NCBI RefSeq assembly: GCF_006540305.1
Contig: NZ_BJOR01000002.1
Coordinates: 248,001 to 312,000 of the forward strand
DNA length: 64,000 nucleotides
Origin: Streptomyces sp. 6-11-2
GTDB lineage: Bacteria; Actinomycetota; Actinomycetes; Streptomycetales; Streptomycetaceae
Direction: 5' to 3'
Below the pieces are notes generated by a model that saw nothing but the letters and a program-made list of their open reading frames with translations, did not search any database and was not told the origin of the DNA. The position numbers and the translations under genes were made by a program. Below are positions 14,683 to 23,292 of the stretch, piece by piece. Positions within the stretch are counted from its first letter, which is position 1, and every line of letters starts with the position of its first letter.

Positions 14683-15494
14683 GACGGCACTGGTCGCTGT
14701 TGACCACGGCCTCCCGGTACGCGCTGATCGGTCACGCCCGCAACCGGTTCGCGATGCTGCTCGTGGTGGTGTACATCCCCGTATGGATCGCCCTGGCCTA
14801 CCTGACCATTCCCGACCGCCCGGCGCCGTTCCGGCTGCGGGCCACGGGCGAGGTCCTGACTCCCCCCGGCAACCATCTCACCCAGATCACCGGCGCGCTG
14901 AATGCCGTCACCCTGATCGCCGGGTTCATGATGTTCGCCGCCACCTTCACGGGTGGTGCCTTCGACCGGCGCCTGGCCATGGCGGGGTACCCGCGCCACC
15001 ACCTGGTCCTCGCCAAGCTCTCCGCGCTCACCCTCGTCTGCGCCGCCATCGCCGCATACGCCACGGCCGCCGCCGGCTTCGCCTGGTCCCCCCGGCAGCC
15101 CCTCATGCTCGCCGCCGCGCTGTTCTGCGCCGCCCTGACCTACGGCGCGCTCGGAGTGGTCTTCGGCTCGGTGCTCCGCCGCGAGGTGGAGGGCATGTTC
15201 GCCATCCTGATGATCAGCGTCATCGACGTCGCCCTGCAGAACCCCCTGTCCAGTTCGGGGTCGGACAGCGCCGTCGTGCGCTTCCTGCCGTCGTACGGAG
15301 CCGTGCAGGCCAGCATGTCCGCGGCGTTCTCCAACGCACCGGTGGCCCAGGGTCTCGCGATCCAGTTGATCTGGCTGACGGGGGCGGCACTGGCGGGGTT
15401 CATGGTCTTCCGCCGCCGTACCCGCGACGCGCTGCCACCGGGACGGGCGGCCGTGTCCTGCGGGGCCAATGATCGTTCTGTAACCGGGTGTTGA
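14679..15494 (+). CDS. ABC-2 type membrane permease
   Basis: Membrane subunit of 271 residues partnering the preceding ATPase. Hydrophobic segments are visible near residues 25-45 (MLLVVVYIPVWIALAYL), 85-105, 120-145, 150-170, 185-200 and 235-255, consistent with about six membrane spans. ATG 14679 overlaps the ATPase stop by four bases. The sequence has no soluble binding domain, so the pair is more likely an exporter than an importer. The next gene, for a secreted protein, starts 44 bp downstream and may be in the same transcript. Confidence 0.85.
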   Translation: MRRHWSLLTTASRYALIGHARNRFAMLLVVVYIPVWIALAYLTIPDRPAPFRLRATGEVLTPPGNHLTQITGALNAVTLIAGFMMFAATFTGGAFDRRLAMAGYPRHHLVLAKLSALTLVCAAIAAYATAAAGFAWSPRQPLMLAAALFCAALTYGALGVVFGSVLRREVEGMFAILMISVIDVALQNPLSSSGSDSAVVRFLPSYGAVQASMSAAFSNAPVAQGLAIQLIWLTGAALAGFMVFRRRTRDALPPGRAAVSCGANDRSVTGC

Positions 15495-15538
15495 TTCACC
15501 CCGAACCATCACATTCTTCATGCGAGGAGCACACCCCC

Positions 15539-16060
15539 ATGACCCTGTCGCGTACCGTCCAGCGCACGGTCCTCACCGCGGCCCTCCTGTCCGCCTCCGC
15601 CCTGGCCTTCCCCGCCTCCGCTCAGGCGGCCCCGCTGCCGCCCGCGTGTCAGGAGGCGTTGCTCACCACCCTCGACAAGTTCCCGGTCACGGACTTCACG
15701 GTCCCCGACAAGGTCCAGAACGCCATGCTGGTCGAGGTCATGAACCTGAGCGACGCCGACCAGCAGGCCATGACCCAGGAGGCGTGCGCGGCCTGGAACA
15801 ACTGGGCCACCAAGAACGGCCAGGCGGTGGCCACGGACCTGGACACCCGCTACCGGAACGCCGCCGGGCCCGCGTGCAACAAGTTCACCACCTCCGCCAT
15901 CGGGGTGATCAAGAAGTACGCTCCGAACATCCCCGCTCAGACAAGGGAGTTGGAGAAGGTGGCCAAGAAGGTCTGGCAGAACACCATGCAGAAGCTCTCC
16001 GTGGAGGCCACCAACGCCGACTGCCGCAAGGCCTACAACGGGGTCAAGACCGGCTGGTAA
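15539..16060 (+). CDS. Small secreted protein of unknown function
   Basis: A 173-residue protein with a clear Sec signal peptide: a basic start (MTLSRTVQR), a hydrophobic core (LTAALLSASALAF) and an AQA-A cleavage site near residue 30. The mature part is rich in Ala, Asn, Lys and Thr and has four cysteines (PPAC, QEAC, GPAC, ADC) that could form two disulfides outside the cell. I do not recognise the family. GAGGAG lies about 10 nt before ATG 15539. It follows the ABC pair closely and is directly followed by a strong hairpin, so it closes this transcript. Function is unknown. Confidence 0.85.
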   Translation: MTLSRTVQRTVLTAALLSASALAFPASAQAAPLPPACQEALLTTLDKFPVTDFTVPDKVQNAMLVEVMNLSDADQQAMTQEACAAWNNWATKNGQAVATDLDTRYRNAAGPACNKFTTSAIGVIKKYAPNIPAQTRELEKVAKKVWQNTMQKLSVEATNADCRKAYNGVKTGW

Positions 16061-16068
16061 CAGGACCC

Positions 16069-16091
16069 GGCGGACGAGGCCCTCGTCCGCC
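16069..16091. terminator. Hairpin terminator after the secreted-protein gene
   Basis: GGCGGACGAG (16069-16078) and CTCGTCCGCC (16082-16091) form a perfect 10-bp stem with a 3-nt loop, eight bases after the stop codon. Confidence 0.75.
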
Positions 16092-16644
16092 ACCCTGACA
16101 TTTCCGTCCGCCGTCCGACCGCCAGCCCCAGCCGGCCGCATCGAATCCGGCCGCGCCGAACCCGGCCGCCCGCAGGGGAGTCGAGGCGGTGGCTGTGGTT
16201 GATATCGAGCACGCGCACCCAAGAGCTCCACTGCTCACGAGCCAGGCAGGGGGCAGGACAGCCAGCGGTAGCCAAACGAGTTTCACAATCCCCCGGGTGC
16301 ATGGCTATGCGCAGCCGACGCCGTCGCCGTCTCGGTCGCGGGACCCACCGCAGTCAGGGCGCGGCTGCTGGAGAGTCCGGGAGGACTCGAAACCTTGGGC
16401 CACGTCAACTCCGCGAAGTTCATCGCCAGGCAGCTGCCGGTGCCGCACGAGACTCATCTTCGCGGGGAGCCGGCACACGAGCTGCCGGCCATGGCACATG
16501 CGCCTCGACGTCGGTGAATTGCTGCGTTCCTGGGTCCGTGCCCTTGGGGCCCGGGGCACGGCATGCGCCCCGGGCCTGTCGTTCCTGCGGGGTGACCGGC
16601 GGGATGGACCCGCCTGACGGACCGTCGTGTGCGGGAGGCGGCGG
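16092..16644. other. Intergenic region with possible excalibur-motif remnant
   Basis: No convincing gene. On the minus strand a frame ending at 16305 encodes DRDGDGVGCA just before its stop, which resembles the calcium-binding end of excalibur domains. The upstream part of such a domain is not seen in the same frame, so any such gene would be degenerate. The rest shows no coding character I can recognise. Confidence 0.4.
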
Positions 16645-17622
16645 TCAGTCGGCGATGCGCAGCAGCAGCTTGCCCGTGGACGTGCGCCCGCCGATGAGCC
16701 GGTGTGCGCCGGCCGCGTCCGACAGGGGAAACTCGGCGGTGACGGGAAGGGCGACCACTCCGTCGCAGACGGTGCGCAGGGCGCGTTCGGTGAGCGCACG
16801 CAGGGCGTCGGGTGCGGACTGGGCGAGGGCGAGCACGGAGAAGCCCGCGACGGAGAGGCCCTGCGCGTACAGCTCGCCCTGCCCGGCCCGCCAAGGCTCG
16901 GCGCCGCCGGCGTTGCCGAAGGACACCAGGCGCCCGAAGACGGCCAGTGCCTCCAGGCCGCGGCGCAGCGTGTCGCCGCCCACCGGGTCCAGGACCAGGT
17001 CGACGCCCCTGCCGCCGGTCGCTCGGCGGACGTCCGCCTCGAAGGTGTCGGGCCGGAACACCTCGTCGTAGCCATACTTGAGTGCGTAGTCGGCCTTGGT
17101 GTCGCTGGAGGCCACTCCGTACACCGCGCCGGCGCCCGCTGCCCGGGCCAGCTGCCCGACGGCCGTGCCGATGCCTCCCGCCGCGCCGTGCACCAGCACG
17201 CTTTCCCCCGCCCGCAGCCGCCCCACCTCGTGGACCAGGGCGTGCGCGGTCGGCAGCACGGTCGGCAGCGTGGCCGCGGTCCGAAGGGCCAGCCCGTCGG
17301 GCAACGGGAAGACCCTCGCGGCCCCCGCGAGTACGACCTCGGCGTAGCCGCCGCCGTCGACGAGCGCGGCGACCTCCTGCCCCGCCCGCAGACCCTCGAC
17401 GCCCTCCCCGACCGCCCGGATGCGCCCTGAGACCTCCAGGCCCGGACGGTAGGGCAGCGACACGACTCGGTACCCCTCGGCACGTGCCTTGACGTCCGCG
17501 AAGTTCACCCCCGCCCAGACGGCCTCGATGGCCACCTGGCCAGGGCCCGGCTCGGGTTCCGCGGTCTGCACGATCCGTAGCACCTCGGGACCGCCGTACT
17601 CCTGGAACTCGACCGCACGCAT
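16645..17622 (-). CDS. NADPH:quinone oxidoreductase, zinc-free MDR family
   Basis: Medium-chain dehydrogenase/reductase of 325 residues in the quinone-reductase branch. It starts MRAVEFQEYGGPEVL, typical of the group, and has the NADPH-binding AAGGIGTAVGQ followed by a YGVASS-like loop. The cysteine-rich structural-zinc loop is absent. Members reduce quinones or alpha,beta-unsaturated carbonyls in the cytoplasm. ATG 17622 has GGAGG and GGTGGGG upstream. It is divergent from an ArsR-type regulator gene, and the 92-bp space between them carries a perfect inverted repeat, so the regulator probably represses both genes in response to an electrophile or redox signal. Family assignment is firm; the substrate is not known. 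Confidence 0.9.
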   Translation of the reverse strand: MRAVEFQEYGGPEVLRIVQTAEPEPGPGQVAIEAVWAGVNFADVKARAEGYRVVSLPYRPGLEVSGRIRAVGEGVEGLRAGQEVAALVDGGGYAEVVLAGAARVFPLPDGLALRTAATLPTVLPTAHALVHEVGRLRAGESVLVHGAAGGIGTAVGQLARAAGAGAVYGVASSDTKADYALKYGYDEVFRPDTFEADVRRATGGRGVDLVLDPVGGDTLRRGLEALAVFGRLVSFGNAGGAEPWRAGQGELYAQGLSVAGFSVLALAQSAPDALRALTERALRTVCDGVVALPVTAEFPLSDAAGAHRLIGGRTSTGKLLLRIAD

Positions 17623-17643
17623 ACGCAACCCCACCCCTCCATG

Positions 17644-17694
17644 AGTGTTCAACCGGAAGCGAACACTAACACTGTACGATGGTCATCGAACACT
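17644..17694. promoter_or_regulatory. Inverted-repeat operator between regulator and reductase
   Basis: AGTGTTC (17644-17650) and GAACACT (17661-17667) are perfect inverted repeats with a 10-bp spacer. A third GAACACT sits at 17688-17694. TACGAT at 17675-17680 is a plausible -10 for the rightward regulator. The position between divergent genes fits an ArsR-family operator. Confidence 0.7.
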
Positions 17695-17714
17695 GGGTGA
17701 AGGAGGACATCGGA

Positions 17715-18059
17715 ATGTCGGACCAGACTGAAGGCGCAAGTCACCGCCCCGCGCCCGTGCACACACACCCCGACGACGTCCCGCTTCTCACCGCCCTGTC
17801 CGCGATCGCGGATCCCGTGCGCATCCAGCTGATCCGCGACCTGGCCAGCCACCCCGACTGGGCGCTCAGCTGCAGCAACTTCGACGTACCGGTCGGCCGG
17901 GCCGCAAAGAGCCACCACTTCTCGGTCCTGCGCGACGCCGGCCTGGTCGAGCAGCGCGACCACGGCCCCAAACGGCTCAACCGGTTGCGCCGCGAGGAGT
18001 TCGACGCCCGCTTCCCCGGCCTCCTCGACCTGACCCTCCGCGGCGACGACGCCGAGTAG
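17715..18059 (+). CDS. ArsR-family winged-helix regulator
   Basis: A 114-residue DNA-binding protein. The helix-turn-helix spans about residues 28-90: ALSAIADPVRIQLIRDL begins it, and SHHFSVLRDAGLVEQ carries the recognition helix. The metal-binding ELCVCDL motif of ArsR sensors is absent, and only one Cys is near the start of the recognition region (LSCSNF), so a metal sensor is unlikely and a redox or electrophile sensor is possible. AAGGAGG lies about 8 nt before ATG 17715. It likely acts at the inverted repeat just upstream and controls the divergent quinone reductase. Confidence 0.88.
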   Translation: MSDQTEGASHRPAPVHTHPDDVPLLTALSAIADPVRIQLIRDLASHPDWALSCSNFDVPVGRAAKSHHFSVLRDAGLVEQRDHGPKRLNRLRREEFDARFPGLLDLTLRGDDAE

Positions 18060-18302
18060 CCGCGGCCGGCTCCCCCACGTGGCCGTCCGCCACCGGGGCC
18101 GTCTCGGCGGCTGCTGCCGCCGGGTGCCACCAGGCCGGTGACCTCGGCGATCGCCTCCGCCGAGGGATGGAAGTAGCGCCGTACGGATCGCGTGCGGGCC
18201 GTGCATGCCAGGCAGAACCCTCCATGTGGGCGCACATGAGGTTCCCCCGGAAGCCTGCCCGGAGGATGCGCCGTCCGGGCACCGGCGATGCGGTGGAACG
18301 CC

Positions 18303-18343
18303 GTGTCAGTGGTCGTGTCAGGGGCGTGACAGATGGGTGTCAG
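18303..18343 (+). promoter_or_regulatory. Four-copy GTGTCAG array, candidate SARP site
   Basis: GTGTCAG occurs at 18303, 18315 and 18337, with GTGACAG at 18326, giving spacings of 12, 11 and 11 bp. Heptamer direct repeats on one helix face are characteristic of SARP-binding promoters. The array ends 22 bp before the drrA-like start codon. A SARP gene lies just beyond this operon. The rest of 18060-18302 shows no gene. Confidence 0.6.
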
Positions 18344-18365
18344 GCCCGGCGGGAACGGTGGGGGC

Positions 18366-19316
18366 ATGAACAATTCGGCGATCGCGGTTTCAGGGCTGCG
18401 GAAGGCTTATGGCGACAAAGTCGTGCTGGACGGCATCGACTTCGATGTCGCCCCAGGATCGGTATTCTCCCTGCTCGGCCCGAACGGAGCGGGCAAGACG
18501 ACGACGGTGAACGTCCTGACGACGTTGACGCAAGCCGACGCCGGGACGGTGCGCGTCGCCGGGCACGACGTGGTGACCGCGACCAAGAAGGTGCGCGCGG
18601 TCATCGGCGTGACGGGTCAGTTCGCCGCGGTGGACGAGCTGCTGACGGGCCGCGAGAACCTTCAGCTGATGGCGGACCTGAGGCGGGTGCGCTCCGCTGA
18701 CCGCGTCGTCGCGGGACTGCTGGAACGGTTCGACCTGCTGGAGTCGGCGGACAAGCCGGCGTCGGCCTACTCCGGCGGTATGCGCCGGAAGCTGGACCTG
18801 GCGATGACGCTGGTGGGCAACCCGCGGATCATCTTCCTGGACGAGCCGACGACGGGTCTCGACCCGCGCAGCCGGCGCACGATGTGGGGGATCGTCCGCG
18901 AGCTGGTGGCCGACGGCACCACCATCTTCCTCACCACCCAGTACCTGGAAGAAGCCGATCAGCTCGCCGACCGGATCGCGGTGCTCGACCAGGGTCACCT
19001 GGTCGCCCAGGGCACCCCCGAGGAGCTCAAGCGCCAGGCCCCCGGCAGCCACGTCCGGCTCCGGTTCACCGACCTCTACCAACTCGGCGCGGCGGCACGG
19101 GTCCTGACCGGCGCCACACGGGACGACCAGGAACTGACCTTGCGCGTTCCCAGCGACGGCGGGTCCAAGTCGCTGCGGGCCCTGCTGGACAAGCTCGACG
19201 AACACACCATCAGCGCAGCGGAGTTCTCGGTGCACACGCCGGACCTCGACGACGTGTTCCTCGCCCTGACCGGACGGGTCAGCATGAACACGAGCACGGA
19301 GGCGATCGCGAAATGA
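18366..19316 (+). CDS. DrrA-type ABC exporter ATPase
   Basis: ATP-binding subunit of 316 residues in the daunorubicin-resistance (DrrA) family of drug and lipid exporters. It has Walker A (GPNGAGKTT, near residue 40), signature SGGMRRKL, Walker B IIFLDEP with the TTGLDPRSR extension, and a C-terminal domain ending DLDDVFLALTG, which is the hallmark of DrrA proteins. ATG 18366 follows weak GGTGGGG; a very short leader is possible. Its TGA overlaps the next ATG, so it is coupled to the permease. A four-copy heptamer array immediately upstream suggests activation by the nearby SARP regulator. The substrate is unknown. Confidence 0.93.
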   Translation: MNNSAIAVSGLRKAYGDKVVLDGIDFDVAPGSVFSLLGPNGAGKTTTVNVLTTLTQADAGTVRVAGHDVVTATKKVRAVIGVTGQFAAVDELLTGRENLQLMADLRRVRSADRVVAGLLERFDLLESADKPASAYSGGMRRKLDLAMTLVGNPRIIFLDEPTTGLDPRSRRTMWGIVRELVADGTTIFLTTQYLEEADQLADRIAVLDQGHLVAQGTPEELKRQAPGSHVRLRFTDLYQLGAAARVLTGATRDDQELTLRVPSDGGSKSLRALLDKLDEHTISAAEFSVHTPDLDDVFLALTGRVSMNTSTEAIAK

Positions 19317-20074
19317 GCAGTGTCTCGACGTCGTTCGGCGACGCGGCGATCATGCTGCGCCGCAACTTCAAGCACACGGCCCGGAATCCGGTCACAGTGT
19401 TCCAGGCGGTCCTGTTTCCCATCGTGATGATGCTCATGTTCGTCTACGTGTTCGGCGGCGCCTTCAAAGTCGAGGGAAAATACGTCGATTACGCGGTGCC
19501 GGGCCTGATGGTGATGGCCATCACCTACGGGTTGGGGCCGACCGCGGCGGCCGTGAACGGCGACATGACGAAGGGCATCATCAACCGGTTCAAGGCCATG
19601 GACGTCTCCCACGGCGCCGTGCTGGCCGGTCATGTCGTCTCCACCACGGTGCGCAGTCTGATCGCCGACGCGGCCATCATCGGCGTCGGCTTCGCGATGG
19701 GATTCCGTCCGCATGCGAGCTTCCTCCAGTGGCTCGCCGCGATCGGCATCATGCTGCTGCTCGCCTTCGCGACCAGTTGGCTCACGGTCGCCATGGGCCT
19801 GGGTGCGAAGACCGCTGAGTCGGCGGGCCTGGCCACCGTGCCGCTGATCATGCTGCCGTTCCTGAGCAGCGCGTTCGTGCCCGCCGACACGATGGGGACC
19901 GGCGTGCGGCAGTTCGCGGAGTACCAGCCTTTCACCCCGATCATCGAGACGCTGCGCGGGCTGCTGGCGGGCAACCCGTCGAGCGGCGACGCGATCGCGG
20001 CCCTCGCCTGGTGCGTCGGGCTCGCCCTCCTCGGATACGTGTGGGCGGTCTCCGCGTTCAGGAAGCGAGCGTGA
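19313..20074 (+). CDS. DrrB-type ABC-2 permease
   Basis: Membrane subunit of 253 residues for the DrrA-like ATPase. It has six hydrophobic stretches, starting with VLFPIVMMLMFVYVFG, and the conserved ABC-2 segment containing PLIMLPFLSSAFVP near residue 180. ATG 19313 overlaps the upstream stop as ATGA. The 3' end overlaps the convergent SARP gene by 17 bp. Typical pairs export hydrophobic antibiotics or lipids across the cytoplasmic membrane. No biosynthetic gene lies directly beside this pair, so it may serve self-resistance or general efflux. Confidence 0.92.
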   Translation: MSSVSTSFGDAAIMLRRNFKHTARNPVTVFQAVLFPIVMMLMFVYVFGGAFKVEGKYVDYAVPGLMVMAITYGLGPTAAAVNGDMTKGIINRFKAMDVSHGAVLAGHVVSTTVRSLIADAAIIGVGFAMGFRPHASFLQWLAAIGIMLLLAFATSWLTVAMGLGAKTAESAGLATVPLIMLPFLSSAFVPADTMGTGVRQFAEYQPFTPIIETLRGLLAGNPSSGDAIAALAWCVGLALLGYVWAVSAFRKRA

Positions 20075-23000
20075 CCTCGACCAGTTGAGACCAACTGGTC
20101 CGCGTGCCCTCCCGAGCCGCCTCGGCGAACCGCGTGTCGCCGAGGCGGCTTCGCACGGCCTGCTCGATCCGGGCGGTGTCCGGCTGGGAGCGGTCCTCGA
20201 GCCCGCGCACGCCGAGGCTCGCCCCGAGCAGCCGCGCGGCCTGCTCGTGCTCACCGCGGCGCAGGGCCAGGTCGGCGACCCCGACGAGTACCTGCGCGAG
20301 CAGCGGCGCGTACCCCGCCTCGGACGCCGCCTCGCAGGCTGCCGCGCGGTGTGCGCGGGCCTCGCCGAGGTCGTCGGCGAGGTAGCCGAGCAGGTCGTGC
20401 GTCCCCGCGCGGACGTTCGCCCTCTCCGCTTCGTCGCCCAGCAGGCCCGTCGCGACGCCGAGTTGCCCGCGCGCCTCCGCGGCGTCGCCGCCCCACCGGG
20501 CGAGTGCCGCCTTCGCGAGGGCCAGTTCGGCCAGCGCGTCCGGCCAGGTGACCCGCTCCGCGCACCGCTCGGCCTCGGCGATGGCGGCCGCACTGGCGGC
20601 CTCGTCGCCCAGCAACCAGTACAACTGCGCCTGCCGCGACCGCATGTGGATGACGTCCTCGATGGCACCGACCTCGGTGACGACCGCGATCGCCTGCTCG
20701 TAGTGCTCGCACGCACCGGCGAACCCGCCGCGCACGGCGGTCCGCTCCGCCAGCTCGATCAGGGCGAGCGAGATCCCGAACCGCTCGCCGAGCGCCCGGA
20801 ACTCGGCGAGCGCCGTCTCCAGGTACGCGTCCGCGTTGCGCGTGTCCTGGCCGAGCACGATCCGCATCTTGCCCAGGTGCCACCGGGCCAGTGCGCGCAC
20901 CCAGGGGTCCTCGTCGTCCAGCAGCGGTTCGAACGCGGACAGGGACGCCTCGGGCGCCCGCAGCAGGCGCTCCAACGCCTCGACGAGCCCGATGTGCGGA
21001 TGGCGGCGCCCGCCGAGCCGACTGAGCCGGTGCGCCTCGTGGATCCACTCCGCGGCCTGGCGCTCGTCGTTGCGCCCGGAACTCACGAACAGCACCATCA
21101 GCGCGTACACCGTGGCCCGCACATCGTCGTGCACCTCACCGGGCGTCCTGGCGGCCGCAGTGATCAGTTCGATGCCCTCGGTCCTGTGCCCGCCGAGCCA
21201 CCAGTACCAGCCGGCGCCGGCCGCGAGCCGCATCGCCGCCGGCGCCTCGTCCGCCGCGAGTGCGCCGCGCATCGCGGCACCGATGTTGTCGTGCTCGGCC
21301 CCGAGCGTGGCGAGCCACTCCAGTTGCTCGGCGCGGCGCAGGTGCGGCTCCGCGGTCTCGGTGAGTTCGGTGAAGTAGGCCAGGTGTGCGTGGCGGGCCC
21401 GGTCCGATTCCCCCGCGTCCGCGAGCCGGTGCCCGGCGTACTCCTTGATCGTGCCCAGCATGCGGTAGCGCGGGGCGCTGTCGCCCTCGGTGAGCAGCAG
21501 CGACTTCTCGGTCAGCGCGGTGAGCAGATCGAGTACCTGCTCCCGCTCGACCGCGTCGCCCGCGCAGACCCGTTCGGCCGCTTCCAGACTCGCCCCGCCG
21601 GTGAACACCGAGAGCCTGCGCAGAACCATCCGCTCGGCCTCGGTGAGCAGTTCCCAGCTCCAGTCGACCACCGCGCGCAGCGTCCTGTGCCGTGGCAACG
21701 CGGTGCGGCTGCCACTGGTCAGCAGGCGGAACCGGTCGTCGAGCCGGTTGGCCAACTGGCCGATGGGCATGGTGCGCAACCGCGCCGCGGCCAGTTCGAT
21801 CGCCAGTGGCATCCCGTCCAGCGCCCGGCAGACACGCACCGCCGTCGCCAGCGTGGAGGCGTCGACCGTGAGATTCCGGCGCACCGCTCCGGCCCGGTCC
21901 CGCAGCAGCTGGACGGCGGGCGAGGACTCGATCCGACCCGGGTCCGCGTCCCCCTCCGGCAGGGCCAGCGGCTCGACCAGCCACAGCGCCTCCCCGGTGA
22001 TGCCGAGCGGTTCCCGGCTCGTCGCCAGGATCCGCAGCCGCCGGCACTCCCCGAGCACCCGGTGGGCGAACACCGCCGCCGACTCGATCACGTGCTCGCA
22101 GTTGTCCAGGATCAGCAACGCCTCCCGCTCGCGGACCGCGGCGATGAGCCGGTCCGTCGGTTCCGCGTTCGGGGTCTCGCCGAGCAGGGCGTCCCGCAGG
22201 CCCAGCCCGGAGAGCGCCGACTGCGCCACGTCGCCCTCCGCCCCGATGGCGGCCAGCTCCACCAGCCAAGCCCCGTCGGGCAGTTCGCCGAGCAGCGTGC
22301 GCGCGGTCTCCGTGGCCAGCCTCGTCTTCCCCGAGCCACCCGGGCCGATCACGGTGGTGAGCCGGTGCCCGGCTATCAGCTCACGGACCGCCGCGACATC
22401 GGCGCCCCTGCCGACGAAGGTGGTCAGCTCGGCGCGCAGATTGGTCTTGCGACTCGGCTTCTCCTGCCGCAACTCGCCCCGCAACAGCGCGACATGCAAC
22501 GCGGACAGCTCCGGCGAGGGGTCGACGCCCAGCGTGTCGGCCAGGGCCTCCCTCGCGCGCTGGTACGCCAGCAGCGCCTCACTGTCGCGACCGGCCGCGA
22601 CGAGGGCGCGCATCAGCGCGGCGACGAGCCGTTCCCGTACCGGGTGCGCGGCCACCAGGTCGGTCAGCTCCGTGACCATCTCCGCACCGCGCCCCAGGGA
22701 GACCTCCGCGTCGACCCGCTCCTCGGTGGCGGACAGGCGCAACCCCTCCAGCCGTACGACCGCGGCGTCGAACGCGGCGCTGTCCTGAAGACCGATGTCC
22801 TGCAGGGCCGCACCTCGCCACAGCTCAAGGGCCTCGCGCAGCGGCCGCACCCGCCGGGAGGCGTCCTCGGCGCGGGCCTCGCCCGCGCCGACGAGGCGCT
22901 CGAACCGCACGGCGTCGACGGCGTCGGGCTCCACCGCCAACCGGTAGCCGTCCGTCAGCCCGTCGACCACGCCGCCCGGCAGTACCTTCCGCAGCCGGGA

Positions 23001-23201
23001 AACCAGGCGTTGCAGGGCGTTCGTCGCGTCGGCGGGCGGGTGCTCACCCCAGATCCAGTCGATGAGCGACGCCTTCGGGACCACATGACCCGGCTTGAGC
23101 GCGAGGGCGACCAGCAGTCCGCGCAACCGCGCGCCCGGCACGTCGACCAAGAGGCCGTCGTCCGTGCGTACCTCCAATGGACCCAGGATCCCGATCTGCA
23201 C
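20058..23201 (-). CDS. SARP-type regulator with NB-ARC ATPase and TPR domains
   Basis: A 1047-residue AfsR-like regulator. The N-terminal OmpR-type DNA-binding domain and bacterial activation domain cover about 1-250 (VQIGILGPLEVR; RLVSRLRKVLP; LLAYQRAREALADTLG). The STAND NTPase follows, with Walker A GPGGSGKTR, LLILDNCEHV and LPLALPEG-type segments. The last 400 residues are TPR-like helical repeats. Such proteins activate antibiotic or export genes by binding direct repeats near the -35 region. GTG 23201 gives the usual VxIGILGP start; an in-frame ATG at 23234 is an alternative. It converges on the drrAB-like operon and overlaps it by 17 bp, and a heptamer array before drrA is its likely target. 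Confidence 0.92.
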   Translation of the reverse strand: MQIGILGPLEVRTDDGLLVDVPGARLRGLLVALALKPGHVVPKASLIDWIWGEHPPADATNALQRLVSRLRKVLPGGVVDGLTDGYRLAVEPDAVDAVRFERLVGAGEARAEDASRRVRPLREALELWRGAALQDIGLQDSAAFDAAVVRLEGLRLSATEERVDAEVSLGRGAEMVTELTDLVAAHPVRERLVAALMRALVAAGRDSEALLAYQRAREALADTLGVDPSPELSALHVALLRGELRQEKPSRKTNLRAELTTFVGRGADVAAVRELIAGHRLTTVIGPGGSGKTRLATETARTLLGELPDGAWLVELAAIGAEGDVAQSALSGLGLRDALLGETPNAEPTDRLIAAVREREALLILDNCEHVIESAAVFAHRVLGECRRLRILATSREPLGITGEALWLVEPLALPEGDADPGRIESSPAVQLLRDRAGAVRRNLTVDASTLATAVRVCRALDGMPLAIELAAARLRTMPIGQLANRLDDRFRLLTSGSRTALPRHRTLRAVVDWSWELLTEAERMVLRRLSVFTGGASLEAAERVCAGDAVEREQVLDLLTALTEKSLLLTEGDSAPRYRMLGTIKEYAGHRLADAGESDRARHAHLAYFTELTETAEPHLRRAEQLEWLATLGAEHDNIGAAMRGALAADEAPAAMRLAAGAGWYWWLGGHRTEGIELITAAARTPGEVHDDVRATVYALMVLFVSSGRNDERQAAEWIHEAHRLSRLGGRRHPHIGLVEALERLLRAPEASLSAFEPLLDDEDPWVRALARWHLGKMRIVLGQDTRNADAYLETALAEFRALGERFGISLALIELAERTAVRGGFAGACEHYEQAIAVVTEVGAIEDVIHMRSRQAQLYWLLGDEAASAAAIAEAERCAERVTWPDALAELALAKAALARWGGDAAEARGQLGVATGLLGDEAERANVRAGTHDLLGYLADDLGEARAHRAAACEAASEAGYAPLLAQVLVGVADLALRRGEHEQAARLLGASLGVRGLEDRSQPDTARIEQAVRSRLGDTRFAEAAREGTRTSWSQLVEVTLAS

Positions 23202-23292
23202 CCGCTGATTTTGCCATGGGCGTTCGGCAGGCATCTCCGCGCCGACGTTGCCGCACAGACCGATGGCCGAGCCCCGATTGCGAGGCTGGACC

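Noticed and set aside
18223..18238. CATGTG/CACATG inverted repeat before drrA
   Set aside because: Only 6-bp arms, 130 bp from the start, and no matching regulator; likely to arise by chance.
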